Source: a virus. Taken from it: a stretch of DNA of 41,090 bases. Numbering within the stretch: the first letter of the stretch is position 1; the number at the start of each line of letters is the position of its first letter. Under the pieces are notes generated by a model. The model ran no database searches. It worked only from the letters and a program-made list of their open reading frames with translations, and was not told where the DNA came from. A program made the position numbers and the translations under genes. This document shows positions 1 through 8,697 of the stretch, one piece after another. The stretch lies in the IMG/VR virus record IMGVR_UViG_3300042896_000116, positions 1 to 41,090 of that record. One strand, written 5' to 3'.

Positions 1-188
1 TGGATTAATGTTTAATCTTTACCGATTTAACATGCTGGAACGTCTTGAGGAAAGTAAAGACGATTCAGATCGTATTAGTAATGCACATTATGTAGCTGGA
101 GTCCGAGACTTTATTGATTTCGTAGAGAAACAAGAATTTCTTGGAAAAGTTGCAAAAAAAGCTAACCCTTAAAGGAAAAATATGTCAG
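1..188. repeat. Terminal overlap, left copy (matches 40903-41090)
   Basis: These 188 bases recur at the right end of the window with three mismatches, at offsets 19, 49 and 61. The repeat starts inside one gene and ends just inside the next, so it looks like the overlap of a circular or circularly permuted genome rather than an evolved terminal repeat. All three mismatches fall in third codon positions and are synonymous, which points to real strain variation rather than random sequencing error. Confidence 0.9.
2..172 (+). CDS. 3' end of the 105-aa gene between portal and scaffold (partial copy)
   Basis: The left edge of the window cuts into this gene. The last 56 codons read in frame to a TAA at 170-172 and encode the same amino acids as the end of the complete copy at 40757-41074. 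The coding sequence differs only at three synonymous sites. It is the same gene seen across the circle junction, not a paralogue. It ends nine bases before the scaffold start, and AAAGGAAAAAT in the gap serves as that gene's ribosome binding site. Confidence 0.85.
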   Translation, partial: GLMFNLYRFNMLERLEESKDDSDRISNAHYVAGVRDFIDFVEKQEFLGKVAKKANP

Positions 189-1285
189 ACGTAATCGAGC
201 AATCGACCGCCACTGAGCAAACTGGTAATCCGGTAGATGCTATCGCTGCAATGATTGCCGCTAACAAGCGTAACAATCCGCAACCTGAAAGCAGTTCTCC
301 GCCACCAGCGGGACAAGAGGCGAAAGCTTCCCCCGAGGCGGCTCCTGAAAATGGTGCTGAACCTGAAGATGGTAGTTCTAATGAACCAGATGATGCAGGA
401 TCTGAAAATGAAGCCGAGTCCACCGATGGTGTAAACGAAGCAGTCAATTTCCTAGATTTTGCGGAACAGAATCCGAATGTAATGCTGAAGATTCCCAATA
501 AAGACGCTGAAAACGGCTTTGTTGAAATGTCAGCAAGTAAAGCGGCTTCTATTTTGGGTCAAGGAAGTGCTATCCATGAAAATGCTCGCAAACTGAAAGC
601 AGAACGAGCTGATTTTGAAGAGTATGAAAGTAAGCGCCGTAATGAACTCGACGGTTTGCAAATTGGAATGGAATTTACCATTGTTCCGCAGTTGGAAACA
701 GCAGCAAACGAATTGGTAACTTTACAACAATATAACCAGCAATGGAAGCAAATCTACGATAACGCGACTACCGAGACTCAACGTAGTGAAGCTGAAGCAG
801 CAATGCGTCAAAACGCTAATTTGATTCAAGAAAAGTCGAAGTTTATTACTGATAGTCGGCCTAAAGTAAGTCAGTTTTATCAAGCTCGTACGGCTTATGT
901 CCAAGAAACTTTGGAAAAAGCTCGTCAGGGTTTTACAGATAAAGACTTGGCTAACAAAGCTAACTTTGCTGAACTCAGGGAGAAACTTGGGAAAGAGTGG
1001 AAGTCTGCAAATGGATCATTTGTACCTGGTGTACCAAACATTGATTTGGTTTCCAGTGATGAATATCTTCTGGGTCTTGTGCGTGATGGCATGAAATTTC
1101 GTGAAGGTCCAATTGTGCGAAATGCTGGTGGTTCTTTGGCTGCATCCAATAAATCAGTAGCAAAAGCAAAGACTGCACCTGAAAACAAGTTTGAGACACT
1201 TCAAAAACAAGCAAGTTCGGGCAATAAGAATGCGGCTCGGGATCTTTTAGCAAACATGCTTGCTGCCAATAAGCGCAAACGTTAA
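182..1285 (+). CDS. Putative capsid scaffolding protein
   Basis: This 367-residue protein lies between portal and major capsid protein, the usual place of the scaffold in podoviruses. It has no enzymatic motif. Residues about 30-85 are an acidic, Pro/Ser/Glu-rich, probably disordered stretch. The middle (about 130-270) is highly charged and predicted helical, with coiled-coil character, and the C-terminus is very basic (ends NKRKR). That layout, an acidic start, helical middle and basic capsid-binding end, is typical of scaffolds. An unusual detail is that a short MxAANKR motif occurs near the N-terminus (residues 24-30) and again at the extreme C-terminus. Start ATG 182 follows AAAGGAAAAAT. 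The function rests on position and architecture, not on a recognised sequence signature. Confidence 0.7.
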   Translation: MSDVIEQSTATEQTGNPVDAIAAMIAANKRNNPQPESSSPPPAGQEAKASPEAAPENGAEPEDGSSNEPDDAGSENEAESTDGVNEAVNFLDFAEQNPNVMLKIPNKDAENGFVEMSASKAASILGQGSAIHENARKLKAERADFEEYESKRRNELDGLQIGMEFTIVPQLETAANELVTLQQYNQQWKQIYDNATTETQRSEAEAAMRQNANLIQEKSKFITDSRPKVSQFYQARTAYVQETLEKARQGFTDKDLANKANFAELREKLGKEWKSANGSFVPGVPNIDLVSSDEYLLGLVRDGMKFREGPIVRNAGGSLAASNKSVAKAKTAPENKFETLQKQASSGNKNAARDLLANMLAANKRKR

Positions 1286-1300
1286 TCAGGAAAATACATC

Positions 1301-2458
1301 ATGGCTACAATCACCTCCGCCAATCTGGGCAATGGTAATGGTTCTTACACCACCGACATCGTCGTCAAAGACCTCGATATGACCGTTTCTAACTATGTTA
1401 AAGATCGTACCCCGATTACTAACATGGCTATGAGCAAAAAACGCAAAGTCAATTCGACTCTGCACATCTGGCCTGTGGATTACTACCGCACTCCTGCTTT
1501 GAATGCAAAGCTTGAAGGTGCTGCTGTTAGTACCGCCCTTGCTGCTGACAATACTCGTGCAAATATCGGTAACTACACACAGATTTTTACAACTGTGATT
1601 GGCGCTACTGGTACTGCCCGTGCTGTTGAACAAGCTGGTGGAGATCCCCAAGCATACCAAGAAGTTAAACAGTTGACTGAGATCATGTTTGACGTTGAAC
1701 TTCAAATGGTTCGTGCTGATGGTGCTTCTATCAAGTACAGTGGTCAAGCTGCAACTCAAGGCGGTGGCGCTCCTAATACTGGTCGTCGTTTTGGTTCCTT
1801 GTACTCATATGCTGGTACACGTTCAGGTAATGACACTGACGGTACTTCCATTTTGAACTTGGCTACTTCTGATGGTAATGACGTTACTGGCGCTGTTAAT
1901 ACCAATCAGCCATTTAATGGTCTTTTGCCTAATGCTGGTCTTGGCTACTTCACGTTCGGTTCAGGCGTTACCCTGCAACAGTTCAGCCCATACCTGTATA
2001 AGCAATTGGTTACTACTGCTGAACAACGTTTCAACGCTAAGATCACCAACATGGTTGCTCCTACGTCGATGCGTACTCATATCAGTGACATGCTGCCAAC
2101 CAGCCGTTCTATCAACCGTTTTAACCCTGCTGATAAGGGCGATACGATTGGTACTTACGAAGGTGACTTTAATTACACCTACCAGATTGATGACTCTTGG
2201 GTCATGGATCAAACTGGCGCAGACAATACCTCGGTACTGTTCCTGAATCCAGATGTGGTGCAGTGGGGTTCTTTGCGTGAACTTGGCCCAAATAATGAAG
2301 TATTCAGTTCTGCTGATGCTTCTTTGGATCAGTACATCATGGAAGGTACTCTGATTGTGCGTAACCCAGCCGGTGTTGCAGTGCTTGCTGCTGTTTCTCC
2401 AACTGGTGCTGCTGTGACGACTCCTCGTCCTTCTGCACAAGTCCAGCGTTATCTGTAA
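1301..2458 (+). CDS. Major capsid protein, SU10-like (DUF5309-type)
   Basis: This 385-residue protein follows the scaffold gene. The N-terminal third, with a TPITNMAMSKKRKVNSTLHIW segment (near residues 38-58) and then a NYTQIF-containing stretch and an AYQEVKQLTEIMFDVE-type helix, resembles the SU10/DUF5309 family of HK97-fold major capsid proteins. It would form the icosahedral shell. Codon usage is more GC-rich and regular than in neighbouring genes, as is common for the most expressed late protein. AGGAAAATACATC precedes the ATG. A palindrome and a strong intrinsic terminator follow at once, consistent with high expression and partial transcription stop here. The family assignment is from remembered sequence features and is not searched. 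Confidence 0.85.
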   Translation: MATITSANLGNGNGSYTTDIVVKDLDMTVSNYVKDRTPITNMAMSKKRKVNSTLHIWPVDYYRTPALNAKLEGAAVSTALAADNTRANIGNYTQIFTTVIGATGTARAVEQAGGDPQAYQEVKQLTEIMFDVELQMVRADGASIKYSGQAATQGGGAPNTGRRFGSLYSYAGTRSGNDTDGTSILNLATSDGNDVTGAVNTNQPFNGLLPNAGLGYFTFGSGVTLQQFSPYLYKQLVTTAEQRFNAKITNMVAPTSMRTHISDMLPTSRSINRFNPADKGDTIGTYEGDFNYTYQIDDSWVMDQTGADNTSVLFLNPDVVQWGSLRELGPNNEVFSSADASLDQYIMEGTLIVRNPAGVAVLAAVSPTGAAVTTPRPSAQVQRYL

Positions 2459-2474
2459 TACCTAAGTTTAGGTA
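2459..2474. promoter_or_regulatory. Perfect inverted repeat after the capsid gene
   Basis: TACCTAA and TTAGGTA are perfect inverted copies separated by GT. The element begins inside the capsid stop codon and lies eight bases before the terminator stem. It could be a protein-binding site or a short hairpin that protects the capsid mRNA 3' end. The role is unproven. Confidence 0.4.
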
Positions 2475-2482
2475 ATTTATTG

Positions 2483-2506
2483 AAGGGGATTGTTCGCAGT
2501 CCCCTT
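2483..2506 (+). terminator. Intrinsic terminator with UUCG tetraloop after the capsid gene
   Basis: A 10-bp stem AAGGGGATTG / CAGTCCCCTT, with one G-U pair, closes a TTCG tetraloop. The 3' arm ends in T and is followed by TTAT. UUCG loops are exceptionally stable and common in bacterial terminators. A terminator directly after the major capsid gene is a frequent arrangement in podoviruses and lowers expression of downstream tail genes relative to capsid. Confidence 0.8.
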
Positions 2507-2527
2507 TTATAAAGCATGGAGAAGTAA

Positions 2528-3025
2528 ATGATTGATGACGATAATATTCAAGTAAACGAAAAATACTATTCTGATGGCATCCTTGAAGGTGGCATTGAAG
2601 GTGTGTTGTCCAAAAATGACAAGCTTTTTAATGAAGTAAAGTCAGGCACTTGGTCGCAAACTTTTATGACTCCCAACATTGATTACAAAGTTGGTTCCAA
2701 AGACGGTCAGCGATATGTTCAATATTCTCAAAAGAATGTAGAACCTATTCGTCAACGTTGTAAAGAAATGCGTGAGTTTTACAAAGAACATGGAACTGAT
2801 AATCCATTCTTTGCTGGAACATTTCATGCAATGGAACTACCTAAATGTTTTGTTCATGAGATTACATCAAAGTATTTTAATAATCGTTCTTGGGAACTAA
2901 TTAAAATGGAAAAGAAAGATAAGATTCTTTTTTATGCCATAGTTAATGAATATTACAGTGATTTTGTATGTCATCCAAGTGGAAAGATTCCGCTACCCTA
3001 TAATCCTGCAATACCTACAAAATAA
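2528..3025 (+). CDS. Conserved-looking late protein of unknown function
   Basis: The product is 165 residues, soluble and mixed alpha/beta, with no signal peptide or membrane segment. It contains many aromatic residues in its C-terminal half. It lies between the capsid terminator and the putative head-tail adaptor, spaced 10 bases from the latter. GGAGAAGTAA precedes the ATG. Position suggests a head-completion or connector role, but no family is recognised. Confidence 0.6.
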   Translation: MIDDDNIQVNEKYYSDGILEGGIEGVLSKNDKLFNEVKSGTWSQTFMTPNIDYKVGSKDGQRYVQYSQKNVEPIRQRCKEMREFYKEHGTDNPFFAGTFHAMELPKCFVHEITSKYFNNRSWELIKMEKKDKILFYAIVNEYYSDFVCHPSGKIPLPYNPAIPTK

Positions 3026-3034
3026 GGTGAACAA

Positions 3035-4018
3035 ATGGCTCTATTCATTCAATCAGCTAATTCTTTAGTTAGCCGAATCGCACAATGGGTAGGTGCTATA
3101 CCTTCTGCTCTCAGTATCACAGCAACATCAATTAATACTACAACTGGAGTTATTACAACTTCAGCTTCTCCTGTAGGAATTGTTTTGATTGGTGACTTTA
3201 TTGGACCAAGCGTACAAGGGCCATTTGCAGCCGTTTTATCTGTTTCTAGTACAACCATAACAGTTAATGATCCTGATGGCGTGTGGAGTGGTTTAACGAC
3301 TCCTACGAGCATTTTGAAGGTGCCTACCCAGTCTTCACTGGAAATTATGTCTTGCATTCAAATGTGTGAGCTAAAAATGCGTACTATTGAGCTTCCTGCT
3401 CTGCGTTCAGATCCTTATACGACTGTAACACCCACGACATTGACGACTGATGCTCAGGGCATGGCTCCAATTCCATCGGACATGAATTCTCCAATTCTGT
3501 TCTTTCAAGATTCTCAACCATCCAATCAACCTGCTGGTGCTACCAATATGGGGCCATGGATTATTTATGATCGAGTTGGTGATCGTGAGATTATTCGCCG
3601 CAGGATGATTGATCAGCTATACATTCGTCCATTTGGTGTTCCTCGTGTTATTCGTGCTTCTTTTTCTGAAGTTGGCCCTAATTATGTGTTTACACCAAAC
3701 CCTGGTGAAAATGTAACAATCAAGGCGTATTACAACAAGACATTCCCCTTTTTGTTTAGTACAACTACGGATGAACTTAATCCATTGGTTCAATCTAATG
3801 CAGTATTAAGTTCCTTTCCAGAAGGTTACTTATATGGTACTTTGTCTGCTTATTATGATAAAAACAAAAATGTAGATGAATCTCAAAAATGGGATGTAAG
3901 ATTTGATGCTGCTTATGGTCTTATTGAAGATCAAAATTACAAAGGTAAGTGGCGTGGTGGAGATCAACATTTGACTTCAGAATATCAACCTCGTGCATAC
4001 CGTTACTCGTTTAAGTAA
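3035..4018 (+). CDS. Putative head-tail adaptor / head completion protein
   Basis: This 327-residue protein has an N-terminal alanine/threonine/isoleucine-rich beta region (residues 15-95). After it come a helical SLEIMSCIQMCELKMRTIELPA segment and a region with DMNSPILFFQ, RVGDREIIRRRMIDQLYIRP and a YYNKTFPFLF strand. This pattern resembles phage tail adaptor proteins placed after the capsid gene in short-tailed phages, where they form the ring below the portal and connect to the tail hub. AAGGTGAACAA precedes the ATG. Identity is inferred from arrangement and weak sequence resemblance. Confidence 0.55.
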   Translation: MALFIQSANSLVSRIAQWVGAIPSALSITATSINTTTGVITTSASPVGIVLIGDFIGPSVQGPFAAVLSVSSTTITVNDPDGVWSGLTTPTSILKVPTQSSLEIMSCIQMCELKMRTIELPALRSDPYTTVTPTTLTTDAQGMAPIPSDMNSPILFFQDSQPSNQPAGATNMGPWIIYDRVGDREIIRRRMIDQLYIRPFGVPRVIRASFSEVGPNYVFTPNPGENVTIKAYYNKTFPFLFSTTTDELNPLVQSNAVLSSFPEGYLYGTLSAYYDKNKNVDESQKWDVRFDAAYGLIEDQNYKGKWRGGDQHLTSEYQPRAYRYSFK

Positions 4019-4027
4019 GGATATAAG

Positions 4028-5617
4028 ATGGCAACAAGTGGTTTATACGGAAATACAGCGGCAAGTTCCGTTGCTCTTCCATCTGGTTCTGAATCATCGG
4101 GTTTGTACGGTAACAATACTAATTTTGGTGGTACATATTTTGAATGGTTGATATTCCAAGAAGCTCTTACTGCTCCTGCTAATCCTACTGGTGGATCATG
4201 GAGTTTTATTACCAATACAGGAACTCCGCCTACAGGCTGGTCTTCTATTCCTCCTGTAAATCCTGTTAATCCAGTTTGGTTTTCTATTTCATTAGTCAAT
4301 TCTAAAAATAGTTCACCTTTAATTTGGTCAGATACTGCTCCTTTAGTAAAACAAGGAGTTCCAGGGACTGCTGCTACAGTTTCTGTTGGCACTACAACTA
4401 CTACAGCTCCTGGTACAACTGCTTCGGTTGTAAATGCAGGTAGTTCTAGCAATGCTATCTTAAATTTTGGGATCCCACGTGGAGATGTAGGAGCTACAGG
4501 GTCTACGGGTACTGCTGCAACTATTGCAGTTGGCACTACTACAACAGGCGCTGCGGGAAGCTCTGCTTTAGTTAACAATTCAGGATCTAGTTCTGCTGCT
4601 GTTTTTGATTTTACTATTCCTCAAGGATTACAAGGAATTCAAGGCATTCAAGGTGTTATTGGAAATACCGGCCCTGCTGGTGTAAGCATTCTTTCGGTTG
4701 TGCTTACATCTGGAACACATGCTCCGGGAACACTGGATACATATACTATTAATTACAGTAATAGTACAACATCGACTTTCCAAGTTTATAACGGTGCTAA
4801 TGGTACAAATAGTGGAGATATTTTTGGGCCATCTTCTGCTACTGATAATGCTATTGCCAGATTTGATACAACAACTGGAAAGTTAATTCAAAATTCAATT
4901 ATTACGATTGATGATTCCGGTAATGAAGCAGGAATTTTGTCTCAACAATTTTCTGATGGGTCTACTGTTGCTTTGGCAGCAGGCAAAATGTGGTATGACG
5001 GTTCTACAGGTTCATGGAATCTGGGAATGGGAAATGGAAATATTACTCAACAAGTTGGTGAAGAAATATTTGTATATGGGAAAGCTTCTGCCAATATTAC
5101 AGAAGGACAATTAATTTGTAAAACTGGAGTTGTTGGCTCTTCTGGACAAATTACTTTTGGTCCTAGTCCAATTGGACTTTCAAGTAATGATGGAATTATT
5201 GGCGTTGCCACGGAAAATATTTCAATAGGAAATTTTGGTCGTGTAACTTTTTTTGGTATTGTCCATGGCTTAAATACAACAGGATCCAGTGTTGGCGAAA
5301 CATGGATAGATGGTGATACTCTTTATTACAATCCATCTTATGTTGGGAGCATGACAAAAACAAAACAAGTTGCTCCAAATATTAAATTTGCCATTGCTAC
5401 AGTTATTCACGCCGGAAATGGTGGATCAGGATCAATTCAAGTCAATCTTGAACCAGGATCTACATTAGGTGCAACAGATTCTAATGTGGAAATTAATGCT
5501 GTTGCAAATAATGATTTACTCCAATATAGTACTTCTGCAAATAGATGGCAAAATATTCGTTCAAACAAAATAATTGTTGGTGCTGGTATAGGCACTCAAT
5601 TTACATATTTCCCTTAA
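4028..5617 (+). CDS. Collagen-like tail fibre protein
   Basis: The protein has 529 residues. Residues about 110-210 contain two tandem copies of a beta repeat of the form GTAATxxVGTTTT...SSxAxxxFxIPxG, each followed by a short collagen-like Gly-X-Y run (GDVGATGSTG; GLQGIQGIQGVIGNTGPAG). This module is widespread in phage fibres. A GPSSATDNAIARFDTTTGKLIQNS motif (near 270-293) is also typical of tail fibres. The C-terminal half is beta-rich and probably a trimeric head domain. It opens the receptor-binding island and is followed 9 bases later by another small fibre-type gene. AAGGATATAAG precedes the ATG. Confidence 0.75.
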   Translation: MATSGLYGNTAASSVALPSGSESSGLYGNNTNFGGTYFEWLIFQEALTAPANPTGGSWSFITNTGTPPTGWSSIPPVNPVNPVWFSISLVNSKNSSPLIWSDTAPLVKQGVPGTAATVSVGTTTTTAPGTTASVVNAGSSSNAILNFGIPRGDVGATGSTGTAATIAVGTTTTGAAGSSALVNNSGSSSAAVFDFTIPQGLQGIQGIQGVIGNTGPAGVSILSVVLTSGTHAPGTLDTYTINYSNSTTSTFQVYNGANGTNSGDIFGPSSATDNAIARFDTTTGKLIQNSIITIDDSGNEAGILSQQFSDGSTVALAAGKMWYDGSTGSWNLGMGNGNITQQVGEEIFVYGKASANITEGQLICKTGVVGSSGQITFGPSPIGLSSNDGIIGVATENISIGNFGRVTFFGIVHGLNTTGSSVGETWIDGDTLYYNPSYVGSMTKTKQVAPNIKFAIATVIHAGNGGSGSIQVNLEPGSTLGATDSNVEINAVANNDLLQYSTSANRWQNIRSNKIIVGAGIGTQFTYFP

Positions 5618-5626
5618 GGAGCTTAC

Positions 5627-6067
5627 ATGGCAACTAATACCACACCAATTTATAGTTCAGCAGCTCAAGTTTCTTGGAACCCAGCAGTACTATTAACAGC
5701 CAATACTGCTAAAGATGGCACAGGAGTTGTTTCAAGTATTTTTACCGCTGGTGCTGATGGTGCTCGAGTAGAAAGAATTCGTGCAAAAGCACTTGGGACT
5801 AACGTAGCTACTGTATTGCGAATATTTATTAATAATGGTGGCGCAACTAGCGTTGCCGCTAATAATGTTCTTTATGCTGAAGTTACATTGCCTGCTACAA
5901 CTTTGTCAGAAAGTGCTTCGCTATTGCAAATTGAATTGCCGAATATTACGGATACAACCGCCTTTCCTATTGTTTTGCCTGCTGGTTATGTATTAACTGC
6001 AACAATCGGAACTACAGTAGCTGCTGGATATGATGTTATTGCAGTTGGCTCTACATATACGGTTTAA
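5627..6067 (+). CDS. Small beta-rich tail/fibre-associated protein
   Basis: The product has 146 residues and is rich in Thr, Ala, Val and Asn, with alternating hydrophobic residues predicted to form a beta sandwich. There are no cysteines or membrane segments. It lies between two fibre genes. AAGGAGCTTAC precedes the ATG. Such proteins are often virion surface or fibre-tip components. I do not recognise a family with certainty. Confidence 0.6.
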   Translation: MATNTTPIYSSAAQVSWNPAVLLTANTAKDGTGVVSSIFTAGADGARVERIRAKALGTNVATVLRIFINNGGATSVAANNVLYAEVTLPATTLSESASLLQIELPNITDTTAFPIVLPAGYVLTATIGTTVAAGYDVIAVGSTYTV

Positions 6068-6070
6068 ATT

Positions 6071-7642
6071 ATGAGCATATATTCTGATATGAAAGGGTTC
6101 CCGATTTCGGGATTCCCTGTGTTAGCAAATGTGGTCGGTGGAGTATCATTAAATAATTTGTATTCAGAACCACTAAAAGCTTCTGGATATGCTTTTGATA
6201 TTAATGGAACATTACGATCTGGAGCAATTACTTGCGGCGCAATTAATTCAGGTGCAATTACTTCAAATGGCGCATTAAGTATTAATGGTGGAATTATTGG
6301 CGCTGTTTCAATGGCCAATTCTGGTACTTATACAAGTACTTGGGCAGCGACAGGTGGTTTATATAATGCGGGATTGACTACTGTTGCACCTTTAGCAACA
6401 GCATTACTTCGAGCTAATAATTCTCCTGTTGTTCGCCTTGGATCTTCAACATGGAACGGTTCTGCTACTGAAGTAAACAGTATGGAACTTGTAGTTAAAC
6501 CAGATGCGTTTGGTTCTGCAATTACATCAGGAAGATTTGTTCTTAAAAATTCTACTTATGATAATGTTATTACAGATACAGATGTACTAACCATATCAGC
6601 TACTGGAAACTTAACATCTTTAGGTACTACTTTTGGCCCTGAAGTATTACAAGATTCAACATTTGATACAGCTCCTACAACAAATTGGACAGTTACTGGA
6701 GATTGGGCATATACAACAAATGATTACACATTTACACGCTCAACAGGTTCTGGAACTATTACTCAAAATTCATCTAGATTTCTGATTCCAGCTATTGCCA
6801 ATCGTTGGTATAAACTAACTTATGTAGTTGGAGTAGCTGGCCCTGCTGGTACAGAAATGTGGATTGGTACTGAATTTGCAAACAACTTAATTCGGATGCA
6901 ATGTTTGTCTGTTGGTACATATGTTGCTTATTTAAAATCCAATAGTGCGCCTGGTAATTTAGTTCTATATGCAACAGCAAGTGTTACTTCTGGCTTGCAA
7001 ATTGATAGTTTATCGTTGGTGGAAGTACAAAGTGGAGATATTACTGCTTCAGGATCATTTACAGGTGGTGGTACTGGTGGTTTAAAGATAAATCAAGATG
7101 GAAGTTCTACTTTTTCCAATACTTTAGCAATTAATGGTGTAGCTACTTTAAGTAATGGAGCAATTTTAGGAACACCAGCATCTGGAAACTTTAGTACTGG
7201 AACTTTTACTTGGCCTACATTTAATCAAAATACTACAGGTACAGCATCTAATGTTACTGGAACTGTAGCAATAGCAAATGGTGGTACTGGAGCAACAACA
7301 GCAGCTACAGCGGTTGTGTCTTTAGGTGTACGCACAAGTTCTACAGGCTCAGAGATTATTCCATCAGGAACTACAGCACAACGTGATGGAACACCATTAG
7401 CAGGTTATTTCCGATTTAATAGTACTAACGTTCAGTTTGAAGGTTATAACGGAACAGCATGGTCTGGAGTAGGCGGTGCTTCTGGCGGTGGTGGTAATCC
7501 CATCATGTATGAGAATGATTCAGTAGTGTCTGTAAATTACACGATGACAACTGGTAAAAATGCATCAAGTACCGGTCCTCTTACGATCAATTCTGGAATT
7601 TCAGTAACCGTGCCTACAGGCAGCACTTGGGTAATCCTATGA
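6071..7642 (+). CDS. Tail fibre protein with GGTGATT-type linker
   Basis: This 523-residue protein is rich in Ser, Thr, Gly and Ala. Repeats of the type SGAITxGAINSGAITSNG (residues 50-72) suggest a beta-helical or triple-beta shaft. Residues about 195-330 look like a carbohydrate-binding jelly roll. NVTGTVAIANGGTGATTAATA (near 394-414), followed by an RDGTPLAGYFRFNSTNVQFEGYNG segment, is a classic phage fibre signature. The stop codon overlaps the next ATG by ATGA, indicating translational coupling. Confidence 0.75.
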   Translation: MSIYSDMKGFPISGFPVLANVVGGVSLNNLYSEPLKASGYAFDINGTLRSGAITCGAINSGAITSNGALSINGGIIGAVSMANSGTYTSTWAATGGLYNAGLTTVAPLATALLRANNSPVVRLGSSTWNGSATEVNSMELVVKPDAFGSAITSGRFVLKNSTYDNVITDTDVLTISATGNLTSLGTTFGPEVLQDSTFDTAPTTNWTVTGDWAYTTNDYTFTRSTGSGTITQNSSRFLIPAIANRWYKLTYVVGVAGPAGTEMWIGTEFANNLIRMQCLSVGTYVAYLKSNSAPGNLVLYATASVTSGLQIDSLSLVEVQSGDITASGSFTGGGTGGLKINQDGSSTFSNTLAINGVATLSNGAILGTPASGNFSTGTFTWPTFNQNTTGTASNVTGTVAIANGGTGATTAATAVVSLGVRTSSTGSEIIPSGTTAQRDGTPLAGYFRFNSTNVQFEGYNGTAWSGVGGASGGGGNPIMYENDSVVSVNYTMTTGKNASSTGPLTINSGISVTVPTGSTWVIL

Positions 7643-8697
7643 CAATTATTTTAAATGGAACTACGGGGATTACTACCCCGGCAACCATCGCTACAACTAT
7701 TACCAGCCCTGCTGCCACGCCTTTAACTATTCAAAGTGCAGGCGTGACTGCTATCACGGTGGATACTTCACAGAATGTAGGATTAGGTGTTACTCCTAGT
7801 GCTTGGAGCTCTGGCAAAGCAATAGAGGTTGGCGCTATTGGCACAGGTATTTATACCTACGGAACCGCCAATACTTTTTATACTTCAAATGCGTATTTTA
7901 ACGGCTCATGGAAATATTCAGCATCAAACTACGCTTCTCAATATAACCAGTACAACGGCACTCATGCGTGGTTCACAGCCCCCTCCGGCACAGCAGGCAA
8001 CCCGATAACGTTCACGCAGGCAATGACGCTTGATGGCACGGGAGCAAATACAGATCTGTACTTGACAGCGACTGGCGGTACAAACGGTAACACACGAATT
8101 CGCGCTGTTTCTAATGGTGATCTTGCATTTATTACGGGCCTGAACGAACGCGCCCGCATTGACTCTGGTGGTAACTTGCTGGTGGGGACTACAGCAAGTA
8201 ATGTTACATCTGGCGGCTTTTGGTCGGGTATTAATGCAAGTGGTACGGGTATTTCTCAACTCAATATTGGGCACATAACTGGCGCGTCTAGTGGAACTGG
8301 TTTTCTGCAATTCTTTTATGCTGGAGGTGGGATTGGCGGAATTACCCAATCCGGCACTACAGGTGTAGCTTACAACACAACTTCAGACTATCGGCTGAAG
8401 GAAAACGTCACACCGATGACGGGTGCTTTGGCTCGCATCAATGCACTCAAACCTTGCACGTACACATGGAAGATGGCTCCAGATGAAATCGGTGAAGGCT
8501 TCCTTGCCCACGAACTTGCTGAAGTCTGCCCACAGGCGACTACGGGCGAAAAGGATGCTGTCGATAAGGATGGCAAGCCCGTCTATCAGAGCATCGACAC
8601 TAGCTTCTTGGTAGCCACTCTCACAGCAGCGATCCAAGAACAACAAGCCCTAATCACTTCCCTAACAACTCGCCTAACCGCTCTGGAGAATAAATAA
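7639..8697 (+). CDS. Tail fibre with C-terminal S74 intramolecular chaperone
   Basis: The protein has 352 residues. The N-terminal 45 residues (MTIILNGTTGITTP start) form a short attachment module frequent in environmental phage fibres. The C-terminal 105 residues match the peptidase S74 domain: SDYRLKENV at 249-257, then a long helical region ending in LTTRLTALENK. In endosialidase-type proteins the Ser and a Lys five residues later form the self-cleavage dyad, and both are present (S249, K254). This predicts trimerisation-assisted folding followed by autoproteolysis. The gene is clearly more GC-rich than the upstream fibre genes, a sign of separate origin. The start was set at ATG 7639, overlapping the previous stop. 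Confidence 0.85.
   Translation: MTIILNGTTGITTPATIATTITSPAATPLTIQSAGVTAITVDTSQNVGLGVTPSAWSSGKAIEVGAIGTGIYTYGTANTFYTSNAYFNGSWKYSASNYASQYNQYNGTHAWFTAPSGTAGNPITFTQAMTLDGTGANTDLYLTATGGTNGNTRIRAVSNGDLAFITGLNERARIDSGGNLLVGTTASNVTSGGFWSGINASGTGISQLNIGHITGASSGTGFLQFFYAGGGIGGITQSGTTGVAYNTTSDYRLKENVTPMTGALARINALKPCTYTWKMAPDEIGEGFLAHELAEVCPQATTGEKDAVDKDGKPVYQSIDTSFLVATLTAAIQEQQALITSLTTRLTALENK

Noticed and set aside
1-188. True fixed terminal repeat of a linear genome
   Set aside because: Its borders lie inside coding sequences and cut one gene in two, which fits assembly overlap of a circular or permuted genome better.
3010-3024. 15-base identity ATACCTACAAAATAA with 26781-26795
   Set aside because: In an AT-rich 41-kb sequence one such match is expected by chance, and one copy is simply the end of a coding sequence.
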